Assembly: GCA_041913905.1 (NCBI GenBank)
Contig: JAYSEK010000002.1
Span: 135,442 to 199,441, forward strand
Reading direction: 5' to 3'
DNA: 64,000 nucleotides
Source of the DNA: Roseateles_B sp041913905
GTDB taxonomy: Bacteria; Pseudomonadota; Gammaproteobacteria; Burkholderiales; Burkholderiaceae_C
Under the pieces are notes generated by a model. The model was not told where the DNA came from. It searched no databases and saw only the letters and a list, made by a program, of their open reading frames with translations. Position numbers and translations under genes: made by a program. Positions within the stretch are counted from its first letter, which is position 1; each line of letters opens with the position of its first letter. This document shows positions 60,052 to 64,000 of this stretch, piece after piece.

Positions 60052-61841
60052 ACACTGCCTCCAAGAGCGAATCCGCTGCGGTGGCGCAGCCGGCCGGGCG
60101 CCTGGAGTGGCGAACGCTGCTGCGTTGGCTGCTGGAGGATGGCGTCATCGATGCCGAATCCGCCCAGCGCGTGGAACAACGCTTCGGCGCCGGGGACAGC
60201 GCCCAGCATCCACTGCTGCGCCTGGCCGGTGCCGGCCTGCATCGCCTGTCCAACGGCAAGCTGCTGGACATCGAGGCCCTGACGGCCTGGGTGGCCGAGC
60301 GCGCGCATCTGCCCTACCTGCGCATCGACCCGCTGAAGGTGGACGTGGGGCGGGTGTCCGACGTGATGTCGGTCAACTATGCCGAGGCCAAACGCTGCCT
60401 GCCGCTTCAGTTCGGCCTGGTGGACATCACCATCGCCACCAGCGAGCCTTTCGACATCGGCTGGGTCTCGCAGATCGAGTCCCATACGCGCAAGCAGGTC
60501 AAGCTGGTCGTCTCCAGCCCCAACGAGATCGCCCGGTACACGACCGAGTTCTTCACGCTGGCCAAGTCCGTGCGCGCGGCGGCCAAGTCGGGCGAGGTGT
60601 CTCCCTCGGCCAGCTTCGAGCAGCTGGTGGAACTGGGGCGCAGCAACAAGCAGCTGGATGCCAACGATCAGGGCATCGTCCAGGTCGTCGACTGGCTCTG
60701 GCAGTACGCCTTCGACCAGCGCGCCAGCGACATCCACCTCGAACCGCGGCGCGAGATGGGCTTGATCCGCTTCCGCATCGACGGCGTGCTGCACACGGTC
60801 TACCAGCTCCCGCCCACCGTGCTGAGCGCGATGACCTCGCGCATCAAGCTGCTCGGCCGCATGGATGTGGTCGAGCGCCGGCGCCCGCTGGACGGCCGCA
60901 TCAAGACGCGCAACCCGCTGGGCGAAGAGGTGGAAATGCGCCTCTCGACGCTGCCCACGGCCTTCGGCGAAAAGATGGTGATGCGCATCTTCGACCCGGA
61001 CAACGCGGTCAAGGATCTGAGCGAGCTCGGCTTTTCGCGGCACGACGCCAAGCGCTGGAACCAGTTGGTGGCCCAGCCGCACGGCATCATCCTGGTCACC
61101 GGCCCGACCGGCAGCGGCAAGACCACCACGCTCTATTCCACGCTGAAGCGCCTGGCGACGGAGGAGGTCAACGTCTGCACCATCGAGGATCCGATCGAGA
61201 TGATCGAGCCGGCCTTCAACCAGACGCAGGTGCAGACGGCGCTTGACTTCAGCTTTGCCGAGGGCCTGCGAGCGCTGATGCGCCAGGATCCGGACATCAT
61301 CATGGTCGGTGAAATCCGCGACCTGGAAACGGCCGAGATGGCCATCCAGGCCTCGCTGACGGGGCACCTGGTCTTCAGCACCCTGCATACCAACGATTCG
61401 GTCTCGGCCGTGACCCGGCTGCTGGACCTGGGCGTGCCGGCCTACCTGATCAACGCCACCGTGATCGGCGTGCTGGCCCAGCGCCTGGTGCGGACGTTGT
61501 GTCAGCACTGCAAGCAGCCGGACGACAGCGTCACCGCGGAGATGCTGAACGAGACGGTCAAGCCCTGGCGTATGAACGGCCAGGTGCATGCCTACAAGCC
61601 CGTGGGCTGCCTGGAATGCCGCAACACGGGCTTCCGCGGCCGGGCCGGCCTGTACGAGCTGCTGATGCTCAGCGAGGGCGTCCGCAAGCATCTGCATGCC
61701 CAGGCGGACATGACGGCCATGCGCCGGCAGTGCATGCAGGAAGGGCTGCGGCCCCTGCGGCTTGCCGGCGCCATGAAAGTGGCGGACGGCCAGACCACCC
61801 TGGACGAAGTGCTGCGCAGCACGCCCCAGTGGGAGCACTGA
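60048..61841 (+). CDS. GspE/PulE-family secretion/pilus assembly ATPase
   Basis: 597 residues. A T2SSE N-terminal domain (about 50-200) is followed by the hexameric ATPase core: Walker A GPTGSGKTTTLYS near 352, the Asp box with TIEDPIEMIEPAFNQTQV, Walker B RQDPDIIMVGEIRD and the His box TGHLVFSTLHTND. A tetracysteine zinc knuckle (CQHC near 485, CLEC near 521) is typical of GspE/PilB. No other type II secretion or type IV pilus gene is here, so it is a stand-alone ATPase of uncertain partner. It is coupled to the spermidine-synthase-like gene. Confidence 0.95.
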   Translation: MNTASKSESAAVAQPAGRLEWRTLLRWLLEDGVIDAESAQRVEQRFGAGDSAQHPLLRLAGAGLHRLSNGKLLDIEALTAWVAERAHLPYLRIDPLKVDVGRVSDVMSVNYAEAKRCLPLQFGLVDITIATSEPFDIGWVSQIESHTRKQVKLVVSSPNEIARYTTEFFTLAKSVRAAAKSGEVSPSASFEQLVELGRSNKQLDANDQGIVQVVDWLWQYAFDQRASDIHLEPRREMGLIRFRIDGVLHTVYQLPPTVLSAMTSRIKLLGRMDVVERRRPLDGRIKTRNPLGEEVEMRLSTLPTAFGEKMVMRIFDPDNAVKDLSELGFSRHDAKRWNQLVAQPHGIILVTGPTGSGKTTTLYSTLKRLATEEVNVCTIEDPIEMIEPAFNQTQVQTALDFSFAEGLRALMRQDPDIIMVGEIRDLETAEMAIQASLTGHLVFSTLHTNDSVSAVTRLLDLGVPAYLINATVIGVLAQRLVRTLCQHCKQPDDSVTAEMLNETVKPWRMNGQVHAYKPVGCLECRNTGFRGRAGLYELLMLSEGVRKHLHAQADMTAMRRQCMQEGLRPLRLAGAMKVADGQTTLDEVLRSTPQWEH

Positions 61842-61973
61842 GCGTCGCGTGGCATGGCGGCGTGCTGTGATGGCGCGCTGCGATGGCGCGCTGTTGCGCT
61901 TACGTGGAAACCACAGACGGCCGCCCCTCGGGCGCTGCCTAGAATCCTTCGACAACTGCATGAGAGGCGCTCT

Positions 61974-62435
61974 GTGAAGATCAAGAGCCAAAGAGACTTC
62001 TGGTCGGGTCTGTTGTTCCTGCTGGTCGGCCTGGCCTTTGCCTGGGGCGCCACCGAATACAACTTCGGATCCTCGGCAAAGCCGGGCCCCGGCTACTTTC
62101 CCTTCGGACTGGGCATTCTGCTGGCGGTGCTGGGGGGGATGGTCCTGTTCAAGGCGGTGACCATCGAGTCGCCAGGCGGAGATCCCATCGGCGCGATCGC
62201 CTGGCGTCCGCTGCTGGTCATCGTCGGCGCCATTGCGATGTTCGGCCTGGCCTTGCCCAAGCTGGGGCTGGTGGTGACGCTCCCGCTGCTGATCGTCGTA
62301 TCGTCCCTGGCGGGCGATGAATTCCACTGGAAAGACGCGCTGATCAGCTCCGTCGTGCTGACGACGGGCAGCTGGGTGATTTTCATCTGGGGGCTGAAGC
62401 TCACCATCCCCGTCTGGCCCGTATTCCTGGCTTGA
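61974..62435 (+). CDS. tctB: Tripartite tricarboxylate transporter small membrane subunit (TctB family)
   Basis: 153 residues with four membrane helices (for example FWSGLLFLLVGLAFAWGATEY and LLVIVGAIAMFGLALPKLGLV) and the family PGPGYFPFGLG stretch. It pairs with TctA and an extracytoplasmic TctC binding protein to take up citrate or other carboxylates with Na+. The start is GTG at 61974-61976, with GAGAGG 6-8 bases before it. It lies 9 bp before tctA. No tctC precedes it in the window. Confidence 0.9.
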   Translation: MKIKSQRDFWSGLLFLLVGLAFAWGATEYNFGSSAKPGPGYFPFGLGILLAVLGGMVLFKAVTIESPGGDPIGAIAWRPLLVIVGAIAMFGLALPKLGLVVTLPLLIVVSSLAGDEFHWKDALISSVVLTTGSWVIFIWGLKLTIPVWPVFLA

Positions 62436-62444
62436 GGAGCGTTC

Positions 62445-63953
62445 ATGAGCCTGCTTGACAACCTGCTTCTCGGATTCCAGACGGCGCTGAGCTTCCAGAA
62501 TCTGCTCTATGCCTTCATGGGCGCCATGCTGGGCACCTTGATCGGCGTGCTGCCCGGACTCGGCCCGGTGGCCACCATCGCCATGCTGCTGCCGTCCATC
62601 TACACGCTGGACGCCACGCCGGCGCTGATCATGCTGGCTGGCATCTACTACGGAGCCCAGTACGGCGGTTCGACGACGGCCATCCTGATCAACGTGCCGG
62701 GCGAATCCAGCTCGGTGGTGACGGCCATTGACGGGTACCAGATGGCGCGCCAGGGACGCGCCGGCGCTGCCTTGGCGGTGGCTGGACTGGGATCCTTCTT
62801 CGCCGGTTGTGTCGGCACGGTGATCATCGCGGCCTTCGCGCCGCCGTTGACGGAGATGGCCTTCAAGTTTGGCCCGGCAGAGTATTTCTCGCTGATGGTG
62901 CTGGGTCTGATCGGCGCTGTGGTGCTGGCCTCCGGCTCACTGGTCAAAGCCATCGCGATGATCGTGCTGGGACTGCTGCTGGGGCAGATCAATACCGACG
63001 TGATCTCCGGAACGCCGCGCTTTTCCTTCGACATTCCCGAACTGTCGGACGGCATCGGTTTTGTGGTCATTGCGATGGGTGTGTTCGGCTTCGGCGAGAT
63101 CATCGCCAACCTGGGACGGCCGGCCGAGCACCGCGAGGTCTTCACCAAGGAAGTGAAGGGGCTGTGGCCAACCAAGGAAGACTTCAGGGAAGCCTGGCCG
63201 TCGGTGGTGCGTGGCACGGCACTGGGATCGGTGTTGGGGGTGCTGCCGGGCGGAGGTGCGTTGCTGGCGTCTTTTGCGGCCTACACCTTGGAGAAGAAGA
63301 TGGTGCGCAATCCGCGCTACCCCTTCGGCAAGGGGGCCATCCAGGGCGTGGCGGGGCCTGAGAGCGCCAACAACGCCGGCGCTCAGACCAGCTTCATCCC
63401 GATGCTGACCTTGGGCATCCCGCCCAATGCGGTGATGGCCCTGATGGTCGGCGCCATGACCATCAAGGGCATTCAACCGGGGCCGCAGGTGATGACGAGC
63501 AACCCGCAGCTGTTCTGGGGGCTGATCGCCTCCATGTGGGTGGGCAACCTGATGCTGGTGGTGCTGAACCTCCCCTTGATCAGCATGTGGATCAAGCTGC
63601 TGACCGTGCCCTATCGCTTCCTGTTTCCCGCCATCGTGGTGTTTTGCTGCATCGGGACCTACTCGCTGAACAACAACACCTTTGACGTCTATCTCACGGC
63701 TGCTTTCGCGCTGCTGGGCTATTTGTTCTACAAGCTGAGCTGCGAGCCGGCGCCCTTGCTGCTGGGCTTCATCCTGGGCCCCATGATGGAGGAGAACCTG
63801 CGCCGTGCCTTGTTGCTCTCGCGAGGTGAGTGGAGCACCTTCGTCACCCGGCCGCTCTCTGCCGGGCTGCTGGCCGCAGCCTTGCTTCTGGTCGTCGTGG
63901 TCATGCTGCCGTCCATTCAGAGCAAGCGGGAAGAGGCCTTCCAGGAGGACTGA
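62445..63953 (+). CDS. tctA: Tripartite tricarboxylate transporter large permease subunit (TctA family)
   Basis: 502 residues with about 12 membrane helices. Signatures: GVLPGLGPVATIAMLLP near the start, the GIYYGAQYGGSTTAILINVPGESSSVVTA family motif, GVLPGGGALLASFAAYTLEKK and FGKGAIQGVAGPESANNAGAQTSFIPML. It forms the transport channel with TctB. Start ATG 62445-62447 with GAGG upstream. The 44 bases after its stop reach the window edge without a further gene. Confidence 0.97.
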   Translation: MSLLDNLLLGFQTALSFQNLLYAFMGAMLGTLIGVLPGLGPVATIAMLLPSIYTLDATPALIMLAGIYYGAQYGGSTTAILINVPGESSSVVTAIDGYQMARQGRAGAALAVAGLGSFFAGCVGTVIIAAFAPPLTEMAFKFGPAEYFSLMVLGLIGAVVLASGSLVKAIAMIVLGLLLGQINTDVISGTPRFSFDIPELSDGIGFVVIAMGVFGFGEIIANLGRPAEHREVFTKEVKGLWPTKEDFREAWPSVVRGTALGSVLGVLPGGGALLASFAAYTLEKKMVRNPRYPFGKGAIQGVAGPESANNAGAQTSFIPMLTLGIPPNAVMALMVGAMTIKGIQPGPQVMTSNPQLFWGLIASMWVGNLMLVVLNLPLISMWIKLLTVPYRFLFPAIVVFCCIGTYSLNNNTFDVYLTAAFALLGYLFYKLSCEPAPLLLGFILGPMMEENLRRALLLSRGEWSTFVTRPLSAGLLAAALLLVVVVMLPSIQSKREEAFQED

Positions 63954-64000
63954 GTAACCGTCTTCCGAGTCAAGCGCCGTGAAGCGAGTTGTCCCAGTGT

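Noticed and set aside
60048..61841. A type II secretion or type IV pilus locus
   Set aside because: Only the ATPase is present. Its neighbours are a spermidine-synthase-like gene and TctB/TctA, with no inner-membrane platform or pilin genes.

Overview
The window is about 64 kb of high-GC chromosomal DNA from a betaproteobacterium of the order Burkholderiales. The Rubrivivax/Leptothrix/Roseateles (Sphaerotilaceae-like) branch is my best guess. The guess rests on protein families and gene orders typical of that order: xseB-ispA-dxs followed by folE2; recJ beside an RpfE-type protein; a DUF2782 gene, thrB and a BPSS1780-type membrane gene beside polA; a YciO/RNase AM pair; and TctB-TctA. No rRNA, tRNA, CRISPR array, prophage, plasmid function or transposase gene was found. 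Most of the DNA is ordinary core genome with short intergenic gaps and many 4-14 bp start/stop overlaps.

Layout. 0-1.2 kb: the end of a RidA-family gene and a di-iron (ODP-like) metallo-beta-lactamase-fold protein. 1.2-10.1 kb: a signalling block on the minus strand with two BlaI-type repressor/M56 membrane-protease cassettes (one carries two M56 genes), a periplasmic TonB-C-domain protein, a chemoreceptor, yciO and rnm. 10.2-19.3 kb: a second chemoreceptor, recJ with its RpfE-like partner, a metallophosphoesterase of the LpxH type, and convergent ppk and ppx for polyphosphate turnover. 19.6-24.0 kb: ZIP transporter, universal stress protein, rhodanese-type sulfurtransferase, EamA transporter and a Rieske oxygenase. 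24.3-28.4 kb: xseB-ispA-dxs and folE2. 28.5-33.2 kb: lysR/lysA divergent pair, then ahpC and ahpF for peroxide detoxification. 33.3-39.8 kb: an AraC/GyrI-type regulator coupled to a secreted hydrolase, rarD, a MoaD/ThiS-like protein with a BNR beta-propeller, and an exported CocE/NonD hydrolase. 39.9-53.2 kb: truC-ychJ, uvrD, peptide transporter, PhoX-type phosphatase, the BPSS1780/thrB/DUF2782 group and polA. 53.4-64 kb: lolC-lolD, purU, TatD-type nuclease and GNAT, MscS channel, a family-6 DNA glycosylase, a spermidine-synthase-like protein with a GspE/PulE ATPase, and tctB-tctA.

The most notable non-coding signals are these. (1) A 14-base word, GCAAGACCTGACCC, occurs six times exactly and several more times with small changes, on both strands and in different reading frames of unrelated genes. 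It often forces rare CAA or TTG codons, so selection or insertion appears to act on the DNA. (2) Each BlaI gene is preceded by a two-site operator with identical geometry (two 12-bp palindromes 25 bp apart) but different half-sites: TTAC-N4-GTAA versus CAAC-N4-GTTG. (3) Tandem repeats sit at the 3' ends of four minus-strand genes, and in two cases include the stop codon. (4) A non-coding stretch of about 600 bp between uvrD and the peptide transporter is built of interleaved inverted repeats. (5) A 37-nt nested hairpin occurs in two distant intergenic gaps.
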